The notes beneath the pieces were generated by a model. That model searched no databases and was not told where the DNA came from. It saw only the letters and a program-made list of their open reading frames with translations. The translations under genes were made by a program, and so were the position numbers. A stretch of 64,000 nucleotides of DNA from assembly GCF_004917075.1 (NCBI RefSeq), contig NZ_SSYB01000002.1:457766-521765 (forward strand), in the 5' to 3' direction. The stretch is from Geomonas edaphica (GTDB lineage Bacteria > Desulfobacterota > Desulfuromonadia > Geobacterales > Geobacteraceae). Positions 16,518 through 24,252 of the stretch are shown piece after piece. Position 1 is the first letter of the stretch. Every line of letters begins with the position of its first letter.

Positions 16518-17066
16518 TTACTGTTCTGCGAATACCTGGGCGCTAAAGACGTAAAGATCGGCTCCCTCTTTCCAGTCGTCTCTCTTTAGGCCGGCCTTAA
16601 GCGCCGTCTGCGTCAGGAAGGTCTCGCGATCCCATTTGTGCTCCACTGCTACCTGGGGCAGCAGCACCCCGCGCGAAAAGTTCTTCTCCAAATACAGGCC
16701 GTGCTTGCCGACCTCCACCTCTTCTGGGGACTCTATCTTGTTGAGTGGCGAGAGCACCGATATCTCCACCTCGAATTCAGCCAGGTCGTCCTCCTTCATC
16801 GGGTAGAAACGGGGATCCCTGGTTGCAGCGGAGGCGGCCATCTCCTGGATTAATTGATATAAGGGCTTGTCAGAGGTGAAGTTGCCAATGCAGCCTCGGA
16901 GCGTCCCTTTTTTCTTGATGGTGACGAAGCACCCCTGGGGTACCAGCAGCCTTTCCTCGGCCACCGTTTGCATTTTGAGTTTGCCGGTCCGGACTGTCGA
17001 CGTTACCGCTTCGCGGGCCAGTTGAAGAAGAAGTTTCTTGTCTGAGGAGTTGAGTGTTTCGTTCAC
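16518..17066 (-). CDS. amrA: AMMECR1 domain protein (AmmeMemoRadiSam protein A-like)
   Basis: This is a 182-residue AMMECR1-fold protein. The family hallmark LRGCIG (residues 57-62) is present, with SAATRDPRFYPM and VEISVLSPL after it. In many prokaryotes AMMECR1 occurs with a MEMO domain protein and a radical SAM enzyme; its biochemical role is still unsettled. No MEMO or radical SAM partner lies next to it here. The start codon is GTG behind AAGGGGG. It stands alone on the minus strand between gltA and the small lipoprotein gene. Confidence 0.88.
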   Translation of the reverse strand: MNETLNSSDKKLLLQLAREAVTSTVRTGKLKMQTVAEERLLVPQGCFVTIKKKGTLRGCIGNFTSDKPLYQLIQEMAASAATRDPRFYPMKEDDLAEFEVEISVLSPLNKIESPEEVEVGKHGLYLEKNFSRGVLLPQVAVEHKWDRETFLTQTALKAGLKRDDWKEGADLYVFSAQVFAEQ

Positions 17067-17442
17067 GGGTCCCCCTTGGTGGCGTAGCTCCGGCGCGGGG
17101 CGGAGAGAGATTGGACTAAAGTAATATATTCAGTCTCTGTTTACAAGAACTATGCGATCCTTCACGCAGCGTTTTTCGTCTTTATCAACACGATCACGAC
17201 CAGGAGGGGGATGTTTGAGGGCGACAGCTAGCAGCGCTCTTCCCTTGGCGTCATGTTGGACGCTTTCCGTTCACCCTAGCGTTGCTCCACGACCTCGCTT
17301 TTGGGGGAGGAGTCACCTGCCGTTGGGTACTTCTGTCCATGTTTATTGCAATATTGTGGAGTTGATATGTTTAGGCGGGTCGATCAAAAAGTTTACAAAG
17401 CCGCTGCTAATATTTTTTTATATTCGCCACTTTTAAAAAGTG
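17067..17442. other. Intergenic stretch before the small lipoprotein gene
   Basis: A 376-base AT-richer divergent gap. No gene, repeat copy or structured RNA was recognised. Confidence 0.5.
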
Positions 17443-17470
17443 TTGACTTTTACAGGAATGCTAGTATATT
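17443..17470 (+). promoter_or_regulatory. Predicted strong sigma-70 promoter of the small lipoprotein gene
   Basis: TTGACT (17443-17448), 16 bases, TATATT (17465-17470), leaving a ~75-base 5' leader. Confidence 0.6.
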
Positions 17471-17550
17471 CGGCCTTTGTTGTCGTACGAAAAAAACCAT
17501 GCGCTTTGCGCAGTAATGGTAAATCCAAAAGAAAAGAGGTGATATCGTCA

Positions 17551-17757
17551 ATGAAAAAACTGATCTCCTTCGCACTTTGCCTGGCTCTGGCCCTGTCCTT
17601 CGCTGCTGGCTGCAAGAAGAAAGAAGAGGCTCCGGCTCCGGCCGCTGAGCAGGCTGCTCCGGCTGCTCCGGCTCAGGCTCCGATGTCCTCCGCTAAAGCT
17701 CCGGAAGCTGCTCCGGCTGCTCCGGCTGCTCCGGCTGCCCCGGCTGAGAAGAAGTAA
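17551..17757 (+). CDS. Small Ala/Pro-rich lipoprotein
   Basis: The product is 68 residues: signal peptide MKKLISFALCLALALSFAAGC with lipobox FAAGC (Cys21), then KKKEE and a tail made almost wholly of Ala-Pro units (APAPAAEQAAPAAPAQAP, later PAAPAAPAAP). It would be a lipid-anchored periplasmic or outer-membrane peptide with an extended, polyproline-like tail. I do not recognise a named family. AAGAGGTGAT precedes the ATG; a longer in-frame frame upstream would cover the promoter and was rejected. It has its own promoter and a strong terminator, and codon use is very uniform (GCT, CCG), which suggests high expression. Confidence 0.75.
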   Translation: MKKLISFALCLALALSFAAGCKKKEEAPAPAAEQAAPAAPAQAPMSSAKAPEAAPAAPAAPAAPAEKK

Positions 17758-17760
17758 GCT

Positions 17761-17815
17761 GAAACAGGGTCGCCCTGTTTCGCAAAGCCCACAGATCGCT
17801 CTGTGGGCTTTTTTT
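17761..17815 (+). terminator. Double hairpin terminator of the small lipoprotein gene
   Basis: First hairpin GAAACAGGG-TCG-CCCTGTTTC (17761-17781); second AAAGCCCACAGA-TCGC-TCTGTGGGCTTT (17784-17811) with a T run to 17815. Confidence 0.9.
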
Positions 17816-17838
17816 GTGCCTCTATCCGGCCATTTGCC

Positions 17839-17868
17839 TTGACAACGGCGGAGCCGGAATGCTAATTA
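17839..17868 (+). promoter_or_regulatory. Predicted promoter of ndk
   Basis: TTGACA (17839-17844), 18 bases, TAATTA (17863-17868), ~38 bases before the ATG. Confidence 0.45.
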
Positions 17869-17906
17869 GATGGGTCGTCTACTATAAATTAATCTCGGAG
17901 GAAACA

Positions 17907-18320
17907 ATGGAAAGAACATTTGCCATCATAAAGCCTGACGCAGTCGAGAGAAACGTGACCGGCAAGGTCATCGCTATGATCGAGGAAGCTGGCTTCAAGG
18001 TCGTCGGCATGAAGAAGATCCTGCTCTCCAAGAGCCAGGTCGAAGGGTTCTACTACGTCCACAAAGAGCGTCCGTTCTTCGGCGACCTCTGCGCGTTCAT
18101 GTCCCGCGGCCCGGTGATCACCCTGGTGCTGGAGAAGGAAAACGCCATCGCCGACTGGCGTACCCTCATGGGGGCAACCAACCCGGCCAACGCCGCGGAA
18201 GGTACCATCCGCAAGTCCCTGGGCGTCAGCATCGAAGAGAACACCGTGCACGGCTCCGATTCCCCCGAGTCCGCTTCCTTCGAAATCCCGTATTTCTTCA
18301 ACCAGCTGGAACTGGTTTAA
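17907..18320 (+). CDS. ndk: Nucleoside diphosphate kinase
   Basis: Ndk moves the gamma phosphate between nucleoside triphosphates and diphosphates through a phosphohistidine. At 137 residues it is full length for the family. It starts [16 protein letters not shown], contains [11 protein letters not shown] and [14 protein letters not shown], and has the active-site His115 in [18 protein letters not shown] precedes the ATG. A terminator-like hairpin follows, so read-through into rlmN would be partial. No unusual feature. Confidence 0.96.
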   Translation: MERTFAIIKPDAVERNVTGKVIAMIEEAGFKVVGMKKILLSKSQVEGFYYVHKERPFFGDLCAFMSRGPVITLVLEKENAIADWRTLMGATNPANAAEGTIRKSLGVSIEENTVHGSDSPESASFEIPYFFNQLELV

Positions 18321-18345
18321 TCCGAAGCTGGTTCAAGACAGACCA

Positions 18346-18372
18346 AGAGCCCTTCGCGAGAAGGGCTTTTTT
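18346..18372 (+). terminator. Intrinsic terminator between ndk and rlmN
   Basis: AGCCCTT, loop CGCGAG, AAGGGCT followed by six T; it ends 14 bases before the rlmN start. Confidence 0.8.
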
Positions 18373-18385
18373 AGTATCAAAAGAC

Positions 18386-19420
18386 ATGGAAAAGACCGAT
18401 ATAAAGAATTTGACCCTGCAGGACCTCGAGGCGTACATCTCAGGGCTCGGCAAGGAACGCTTCCGCGCGAAACAGATCTTCAAGTGGCTCTACCAGATGG
18501 ATGCCATGAGCTTCGACGAGATGACCAACGTCTCCAAGGAGTTCCGGGCCGTCCTGCAGGAGCGTGCCGAGATTAGCAACCTCATCCCCGAGGCGGTCGA
18601 GGCTTCCGCGGACGGCACGAGGAAGTACCTCTTCCGCCTGAAAGACGGCTCCGCTGTGGAAAGCGTGCTCATCCCTGACGAGGGGAGAAACACCCTGTGC
18701 ATCTCCAGCCAGGTCGGCTGCGCCATGCAGTGCGCCTTCTGCCTGACCGGCACCTTCGGCCTGGAGCGGAACCTGACTACGGCCGAGATCGTGAACCAGG
18801 TCTGCGCGGTGAAACGAGAGCACCCGGTGAACAACATCGTCTTCATGGGGATGGGAGAGCCTTTGCACAACCTGGCTGGCGTCATCCCTGCGGTGAAGAT
18901 CCTCACCGACCCGGACGGCTTTCAGCTCTCCACGCGCAAGGTGACCGTCTCCACCTCGGGGCTCGTCCCGGAGATGGCGGAGCTTGGACGCGGCTGCACG
19001 GTGAACCTCGCGGTCTCCCTGAACGCCACCACGGACGAGGTGCGGGACCAGATCATGCCCATCAACCGGCGCTACCCTCTGAAAGAGCTCCTGGCCGCCT
19101 GCAAGGCGTTCCCGCTTCCTTCCAGGCGCTGGATCACCATGGAGTACGTCATGATCCGGGACCTGAACGACACGCTGGAGGACGCGAAAAGGCTCGTGCG
19201 CCTTATCAGCAACATCCCCTCCAAGGTGAACCTGATCCCGTTCAACGAGCACGAGGGGTGCGGCTTTAAGACGCCGACCCAGGAGAGCATCGACCGGTTT
19301 CACAAGTACCTATTGGACAAGAACGTTACCGTGATCACCCGCTCCAGCCGCGGTGGGGACATCTCCGCCGCCTGCGGGCAGTTGAAGGGGAAGTTGGACC
19401 GAAAGGACGAGGCAGACTAG
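18386..19420 (+). CDS. rlmN: 23S rRNA A2503 / tRNA A37 C2-methyltransferase RlmN
   Basis: RlmN is a radical SAM enzyme that methylates C2 of A2503 in 23S rRNA and A37 in some tRNAs. The 344 residues have the radical SAM cluster C112-x3-C116-x2-C119 (CAMQCAFC), GMGEPL, and a C-terminal Cys330 (ISAACGQL), which takes the resolving-cysteine position of the family. N-terminal residues 1-90 form the expected helical accessory domain. There is no good ribosome site because the terminator of ndk lies just upstream; an internal promoter or read-through must supply transcription. RlmN rather than Cfr is favoured by overall motif match. Confidence 0.94.
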   Translation: MEKTDIKNLTLQDLEAYISGLGKERFRAKQIFKWLYQMDAMSFDEMTNVSKEFRAVLQERAEISNLIPEAVEASADGTRKYLFRLKDGSAVESVLIPDEGRNTLCISSQVGCAMQCAFCLTGTFGLERNLTTAEIVNQVCAVKREHPVNNIVFMGMGEPLHNLAGVIPAVKILTDPDGFQLSTRKVTVSTSGLVPEMAELGRGCTVNLAVSLNATTDEVRDQIMPINRRYPLKELLAACKAFPLPSRRWITMEYVMIRDLNDTLEDAKRLVRLISNIPSKVNLIPFNEHEGCGFKTPTQESIDRFHKYLLDKNVTVITRSSRGGDISAACGQLKGKLDRKDEAD

Positions 19421-19477
19421 CGGCGCCTGAAAGGGGCGCTCCGTATATTATTAATTCAATGACGCTGGGAGGAAGCT

Positions 19478-20341
19478 ATGGCTAACGAAGTAATCGGTGT
19501 GATCGGCGGCAGCGGACTGTACGAGATGGAAGGGATGACCGGGGTGAGCCAGGTTATCGTGGATACCCCCTTCGGCAGGCCCAGCGACGAGTACGTCACC
19601 GGTACCCTTGACGGCGTGCAGATGGTCTTCCTGCCGCGCCATGGCAAGGGGCACCGCTTCACCCCCTCCGAGGTAAACTACCGCGCCAACGTCTACGGCA
19701 TGAAGAAGCTCGGCGTCACCCGCATCATCTCCGTCTCGGCGGTAGGGAGCCTGAAGGAGGAGATCGTCCCCGGGCACATCGTCGTTCCGGACCAGTTCAT
19801 CGACCGCACCCGCGGTTTCCGGAAGGACACCTTCTTCGGCAACGGCGTGGTCGGCCACGTCCAGTTCGCGGACCCCGTCTGCGGCGAACTCTCCGATATC
19901 CTGTACCGGGCGGCCGGGGAGGTGGGGGCCACCGTGCACAAGGGGGGATGCTACGTCTGCATGGAGGGACCGGCCTTCTCCACCCGCGCCGAGTCGCACC
20001 TGTACCGCTCCTTCGGCGCCTCCATAATCGGCATGACGAACCTGACCGAGGCGAAGCTCGCCCGCGAGGCCGAGATCTGCTACGGCGTCATCGCTCTCTC
20101 CACCGATTACGACTGCTGGCACGAGTCCCACGACGACGTCTCCGTGGAGGCGATCATCGAGATCATCAAGAACAACGTGGCCACCGCGAAAAAGATCATC
20201 CGCCAGGCAGTGGCGCAGGTTGCCGCCGGCCGCGGCTGTGCCTGCGGCGAGGCGCTCAAGTACGCGGTGATCAGCGATACCTCGGTCATCCCCGTCGAGA
20301 CCCGCGAAAACCTCGAGCTCATCCTCGGGAAATACCTGTAA
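19478..20341 (+). CDS. mtnP: S-methyl-5'-thioadenosine phosphorylase
   Basis: This enzyme cleaves methylthioadenosine with phosphate to adenine and 5-methylthioribose-1-phosphate, recycling a by-product of polyamine or quorum-signal synthesis. The 287 residues show GVIGGSGLYEM, the phosphate loops PRHGKGHRFTPSEVNYRANV and SVSAVGSLKEE, the base-binding IIGMTNLTEAKLAREAEICY and STDYDCW. The STDYDCW-type end of the site favours MTA over inosine or guanosine. GGGAGG is 5 bases before the ATG. A hairpin separates it from the PfkB kinase gene downstream. Confidence 0.9.
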   Translation: MANEVIGVIGGSGLYEMEGMTGVSQVIVDTPFGRPSDEYVTGTLDGVQMVFLPRHGKGHRFTPSEVNYRANVYGMKKLGVTRIISVSAVGSLKEEIVPGHIVVPDQFIDRTRGFRKDTFFGNGVVGHVQFADPVCGELSDILYRAAGEVGATVHKGGCYVCMEGPAFSTRAESHLYRSFGASIIGMTNLTEAKLAREAEICYGVIALSTDYDCWHESHDDVSVEAIIEIIKNNVATAKKIIRQAVAQVAAGRGCACGEALKYAVISDTSVIPVETRENLELILGKYL

Positions 20342-20352
20342 AACGAACACGT

Positions 20353-20382
20353 GCCGCCGGGGCTTCCCGGCGGCTTCTTCTT
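20353..20382 (+). terminator. Hairpin between mtnP and the PfkB kinase gene
   Basis: GCCGCCGGG-GCTT-CCCGGCGGC followed by TTCTTCTTAT. The interrupted T run suggests partial termination. Confidence 0.65.
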
Positions 20383-20425
20383 ATCCGCAGTCGCACACCC
20401 ATCCCGTACCATACCGGAGGCTTTC

Positions 20426-21343
20426 ATGAGCATACTTGTTGTCGGCTCCGTCGCGCTTGATTCCGTAGAGACCCCATTCGGCGTAAGAGACCGCGTCCTT
20501 GGGGGCTCGGCCACCTATTTCGCCACTTCCGCGAGCTTCTTCACTGACGTAAACCTCGTCGCCGTGGTCGGGGAGGACTTCCCCGAGGAGCACACCCGCT
20601 TTCTCTCCTCGCGCAACATCGATCTTACCGGCCTATCCCGGGTTCCTGGCGAGACCTTCCACTGGAAAGGGCGCTACGGCTACGACCTGAACGAGGCGCA
20701 GACCCTGGAAACCCACCTGAACGTCTTCGAGAGCTTCAAGCCAGTGATCCCGGCCTCATATGCGGACGCGCAGTACCTGATCCTCGCCAACATCGACCCC
20801 GAGCTGCAGATGGAGGTGCTGAACCAGGTGAAGAGCCCGCGCGTGGTCGCCTGCGACACCATGAACTTCTGGATCTCGTCGAAGCCTGATGCGCTCAAAA
20901 AGGTGATCAGCCGCGTCGACTTCCTGATCATCAACGAGGGGGAGGCGCGCCAGCTCTCCGGCGAGGCGAACCTTGTGAAGGCTGCACGCGCCATCATCGG
21001 CCTCGGCGTCAAGAACCTCATCGTGAAGCGCGGCGAGTACGGTGTGCTCATGTTCAACGGGCACTCGGTGTTTGCCGCCCCGGCCTTCCCGCTCGAGCAG
21101 GTCTTTGATCCTACCGGCGCAGGAGACACCTTCGCCGGCGGTTTCATGGGGTATCTCGCCAACACCGGCAACCTCTCCGATGAGGGGATCCGTCAGGCGA
21201 TCATCTTCGGGTCGGTGATGGCCTCCTTCAACGTCGAGGACTTCAGCCTCGAACGTCTGAAGACCCTCAGCTACCCAGAGATCGAGGCGCGCTACCGCAG
21301 CTTCAAGAACATGACCCATTTCCAGGGGGGCGGGGAACTGTAG
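20426..21343 (+). CDS. PfkB family sugar/nucleoside kinase
   Basis: This 305-residue ribokinase-fold enzyme begins with MSILVVGSVALDSVETPFG and has GGSATYFATSASFF, IINEGEARQLSG and the ATP/anion-hole motif DPTGAGDTFAGGFMGYL with the catalytic Asp. The bulk sequence does not let me name the substrate; adenosine or another nucleoside, or a sugar, are possible. Its place directly after MTA phosphorylase hints at nucleoside salvage, but the hairpin between them weakens the operon case. ACCGGAGG precedes the chosen ATG; an earlier in-frame ATG lies in the hairpin and was rejected. Confidence 0.85.
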   Translation: MSILVVGSVALDSVETPFGVRDRVLGGSATYFATSASFFTDVNLVAVVGEDFPEEHTRFLSSRNIDLTGLSRVPGETFHWKGRYGYDLNEAQTLETHLNVFESFKPVIPASYADAQYLILANIDPELQMEVLNQVKSPRVVACDTMNFWISSKPDALKKVISRVDFLIINEGEARQLSGEANLVKAARAIIGLGVKNLIVKRGEYGVLMFNGHSVFAAPAFPLEQVFDPTGAGDTFAGGFMGYLANTGNLSDEGIRQAIIFGSVMASFNVEDFSLERLKTLSYPEIEARYRSFKNMTHFQGGGEL

Positions 21344-21380
21344 CGCCGCATCTGGCGCGCCGCCGGTTACCGGCTCCTCA

Positions 21381-21409
21381 TTGACAATGACCATCACATC
21401 TGTTAATTT
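21381..21409 (+). promoter_or_regulatory. Predicted promoter of the TPR lipoprotein / RodZ-like operon
   Basis: TTGACA (21381-21386), 17 bases, TAATTT (21404-21409). Transcription would start at about 21416. Confidence 0.55.
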
Positions 21410-21445
21410 TTCCTGGTGCAATTTCGCGGGTTTCCTGTGAGGTAT

Positions 21446-22198
21446 ATGATCCGTCCCACGCCCTTCATGCTTGCCGTCACCGTCCTGCTCGCCTCAGGGT
21501 GCGCCCTGAGTCAGGCCGACAAGAACCTGGCCGTCTACCACTTCCAGATGGGGCAGTCCTTCTATGCCGAGAGCAACTTCACCGGCGCCCTGAAGGAGCT
21601 GACCGCCGCCGAGAAGCTCACCCCAAAAGACCCGGAACTCCTGAACCTTTTGGGGCTCGCCTATTTTCGCAAGGGACACTATGACCTCGCCGAGGAGAAG
21701 TTTCTGAAGGCGGTCTCCCTCAGGAAGAACTTTTCCGATGCGCGCAACAACCTGGGTGTCAACTACCTTGAGATGAAGCGCTGGGATGACGCCATCAACC
21801 AGTTCAAGGTTGTGCAGGACGACATCTTCTACCAGGGACAGGACAACGCCGCCATCAACCTGGGGCTCGCCTACCTCGGGAAGGGGGATTACCCCCATGC
21901 CCTCGAGGTGCTGCGCGGCCTGGTCGGCAAAAACGGCAGCGATCCCCGTACCAGGCTGAACCTCGGACGCGTCTACTTCGCCATGGACAAGACCGAGCTT
22001 GCCGTGGAGGAATACCAGAAGGCGCTTAGGCTTGCGCCGACCTACGCGAGCGCCCATTACCACATGGGGCTTGCGCAGATGAAGCTCAAAAACGCCGACG
22101 CGGCCAGAAACGCGTTCCAGGATGTCGTGCGCCTGGCCCCGGATTCCGAGATCGGGCAGCTCTCCAGGGAGTACCTGGACCTGCTAAAGGTGAGGTAA
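21446..22198 (+). CDS. TPR repeat lipoprotein (PilF/PilW-like)
   Basis: The product is a 250-residue outer-membrane lipoprotein: signal peptide with lipobox LLASGC (Cys19 from the chosen start), then about six tetratricopeptide repeats (e.g. PELLNLLGLAYFRKGHYDLAEEKFLKA). It resembles PilF/PilW, the pilotin that helps the type IV pilus secretin assemble. Generic TPR lipoproteins look similar, so the role is likely but not certain. I chose the ATG at 21446 behind TGAGG because a GTG 30 bases upstream falls at the predicted transcription start. The next gene begins one base after its stop. Confidence 0.78.
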   Translation: MIRPTPFMLAVTVLLASGCALSQADKNLAVYHFQMGQSFYAESNFTGALKELTAAEKLTPKDPELLNLLGLAYFRKGHYDLAEEKFLKAVSLRKNFSDARNNLGVNYLEMKRWDDAINQFKVVQDDIFYQGQDNAAINLGLAYLGKGDYPHALEVLRGLVGKNGSDPRTRLNLGRVYFAMDKTELAVEEYQKALRLAPTYASAHYHMGLAQMKLKNADAARNAFQDVVRLAPDSEIGQLSREYLDLLKVR

Positions 22199-22199
22199 A

Positions 22200-23048
22200 G
22201 TGGCTGAGCCAGAGTTGGAAAACGACGCGGAACTCCCGGTAGGGGAGTACCTGCGCAAGGCCCGCGAGGCGAATGGGCTTCAGTTGGAGGACGCCGCCCG
22301 CGTCACCAAGATCGGAAAGAACTACCTGGTCGCCATCGAGGCGGGACAGTTCGAAAAGCTCCCCAATGCGGCGTATATCAAAGGTTTTCTGCGGCTTTAT
22401 GCCGGTTATCTCTCCCTTTCCGGTGACGATATCGTGGCACGGTACGAGAAGGGGCTCCTTCCCCCTCCCGGCCCACAGCCTCCTGCCGCAACCAAGACGA
22501 CCGAGGCCGAAACAAAGCGCCCCGGCATCGGAAGCCTCGAGCGGGTTAGGGTGGCCGGTCCCGGACGGTGGGCGGTGCCTGCGCTTTTGCTGGTAGCTGT
22601 GGTTGTCGTGGCTGTTTTCATCTCCGAGGATGAGCGTCCTGTAGCCCCCCCTCCGGCAGCCCCCCCTGCGCCGGCCGCAGCTCCCGCGCCTGCACCTCTT
22701 GCCGGCGCCGTTCAAAAGCCGCTCAGCTCAAGCCGCGGTGTGCTTCCCACGCCCCCTGCGGATGGGGAGAGCACAGCGACGCCGCCCGGCAAAAAGGGAG
22801 GCGTCGTGCTGAAGCTGCGCTTCACCCAGGACAGCTGGCTCAGCATCACCATCGACGACAGCATCTCGCAGCGTTACGACCTGAAGGCCGGCGACATCAT
22901 CGAGTGGAAAGGGGAGCGTTCCTTCGTTCTCGACCTCGGTGACGGTGGCGCGGTCGAGGGTGAGTTGAACGGCCGCCCCCTCAAGGCACTGGGCGAGCCT
23001 GGAAAACCTGCACACGTGGAGTTGACCGGTCGCGAAGCAGGGCAGTGA
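22200..23048 (+). CDS. RodZ-like helix-turn-helix membrane protein
   Basis: The 282 residues form an N-terminal HTH_25 domain (about 14-85, with YLRKAREANGLQLEDAARVT), one membrane segment at about 120-140, a Pro/Ala linker and a C-terminal DUF4115 domain (about 200-280, with LRFTQDSWLSITIDD). This is the RodZ layout, where the cytoplasmic HTH contacts MreB and the periplasmic domain helps keep rod shape. The GTG start overlaps the ribosome site AGGTGAGG of the previous gene's end, so translation is probably coupled to the TPR lipoprotein. In Geobacter relatives such proteins also sit near pilus genes. Confidence 0.85.
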   Translation: MAEPELENDAELPVGEYLRKAREANGLQLEDAARVTKIGKNYLVAIEAGQFEKLPNAAYIKGFLRLYAGYLSLSGDDIVARYEKGLLPPPGPQPPAATKTTEAETKRPGIGSLERVRVAGPGRWAVPALLLVAVVVVAVFISEDERPVAPPPAAPPAPAAAPAPAPLAGAVQKPLSSSRGVLPTPPADGESTATPPGKKGGVVLKLRFTQDSWLSITIDDSISQRYDLKAGDIIEWKGERSFVLDLGDGGAVEGELNGRPLKALGEPGKPAHVELTGREAGQ

Positions 23049-23243
23049 GACCGGAAACGATCCCCGTCTCTAAGGTATGGCTGGTTTCGGTTGTTTGACG
23101 GTAAGAAGTGACTGTGACGGACGTTAATGGGAAGGGGGCAGCTGCGAGTTCGATTGCGCAGGGATGCCCCCGCTTCGTCTTCGCCGCGTAATACCTTTCA
23201 CTACGCCCGGTTACGGAATCTTTTGAAGAGGGCTCACCCACCC

Positions 23244-23271
23244 TTGACAGCGGGTTCCCTAGTGTTAGAAT
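23244..23271 (+). promoter_or_regulatory. Predicted promoter of the response-regulator / UspA group
   Basis: TTGACA (23244-23249), 16 bases, TAGAAT (23266-23271). The leader is short (~25-30 bases). Confidence 0.55.
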
Positions 23272-23308
23272 CAATCCTGCAGATTTTAATAAGAATATGG
23301 AGCCGATC

Positions 23309-23689
23309 TTGCCAAAGCAGCCGAAGAGAATACTGGTGGTAGACGACGAGGAGAACGCTCGCATCGGCCTCTCCCGACTACTTGCCAAGGAAGGCTTCCT
23401 GGTAGACAGTGTGGCGAACGGGTTCGAGGCGCTCAACTACTTGCGCGAGCAGGAAGTGAACCTGATCGTCACCGATATCAATATGCCTGAAATGAACGGC
23501 ATTACCTTCCTGAAGGAGCTGAACAGGAGCTATCCGTCCAGCAACGTAATCATGATCACCGCTTACGGCGGTGTGGAATCCTATATCGAGGCGATGAACC
23601 TTGGGGCCTTCGAGTACATCAACAAGCCGGTGAAGATCGATGAACTGAAGTCGATCCTCAAGAAGATCTTCAAGGAAACGAGCCACTGA
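23309..23689 (+). CDS. Single-domain response regulator
   Basis: This CheY-like receiver of about 126 residues has no output domain. The acidic pocket (VVDDEE), phospho-acceptor Asp56 (LIVTDINMPEM), Thr/Ser switch (MITAYGG) and Lys of YINKPVKIDEL are all present. It must pass its signal through protein contact or a phosphorelay. I prefer a TTG start at 23309 because GGAG lies six bases upstream; the ATG at 23297 (four residues longer) lacks a ribosome site. It is followed at 32 bases by a UspA gene, then a receiver-kinase, suggesting a shared signalling group. Confidence 0.88.
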   Translation: MPKQPKRILVVDDEENARIGLSRLLAKEGFLVDSVANGFEALNYLREQEVNLIVTDINMPEMNGITFLKELNRSYPSSNVIMITAYGGVESYIEAMNLGAFEYINKPVKIDELKSILKKIFKETSH

Positions 23690-23720
23690 CTCTGATCGCC
23701 GAAAACCGGGGAGGGTCCAG

Positions 23721-24164
23721 ATGCCAAACTTCGACAAGATACTTTTCGCCACCGATTTTTCCGAAAGCTCCGGCCACGCCTTTACCTACGCGCTGACCCT
23801 TGCCAAGCAGTTCAAAAGCCGCCTGACCATCATGCACGTGATAAACGAGCCGGTCGACCTGCGCGGCTTCTACGTACCCCACGTCTCCTTTGAGAACCTC
23901 GAGAAGGAGATCGAGGAGGGTGCGCAGAAGATGATGAGCACCTTTATCACCCAAAACATCGCCGGCTTCGCCAATTACGAGACTGCCATCGTGACCGGGG
24001 TACCTTGGGAAGAGATCATGAAAAGGGCCGAAACCGACGGCTCTTCCTGCATCGTTCTGGGCACCCAGGGAAGAAGCGGTATTGACCACCTGCTCTTCGG
24101 GTCGACCGCTGAGCGCGTGGTGCGCAAGGCGCACTGCCCGGTGGTCACGGTGAGGCTTCCCTGA
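23721..24164 (+). CDS. Universal stress protein, UspA family
   Basis: The product is a 147-residue single-domain Usp. It starts FDKILFATDFSESSGHAF and has the ATP-binding type motif GTQGRSGIDHLLFGSTAERVVRKAHCPVVTVR near the C-terminus (G-2x-G-9x-G(S/T) pattern). Such proteins help cells in starvation or redox stress; the exact role differs between paralogs. GGGGAGGGTCC precedes the ATG. A strong terminator follows, so it closes the transcript begun at the response regulator. Confidence 0.9.
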   Translation: MPNFDKILFATDFSESSGHAFTYALTLAKQFKSRLTIMHVINEPVDLRGFYVPHVSFENLEKEIEEGAQKMMSTFITQNIAGFANYETAIVTGVPWEEIMKRAETDGSSCIVLGTQGRSGIDHLLFGSTAERVVRKAHCPVVTVRLP

Positions 24165-24186
24165 TAAAAGCGGCATACATCCATGC

Positions 24187-24214
24187 GGGGCAGCGTTCGC
24201 TGCCCCTTTTTTTT
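24187..24214 (+). terminator. Intrinsic terminator after the uspA gene
   Basis: GGGGCAGC-GTTC-GCTGCCCC then eight T. Confidence 0.92.
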
Positions 24215-24252
24215 GATGTTTTTGATCCTATACGGAAGGAGCAGGACCTGAA

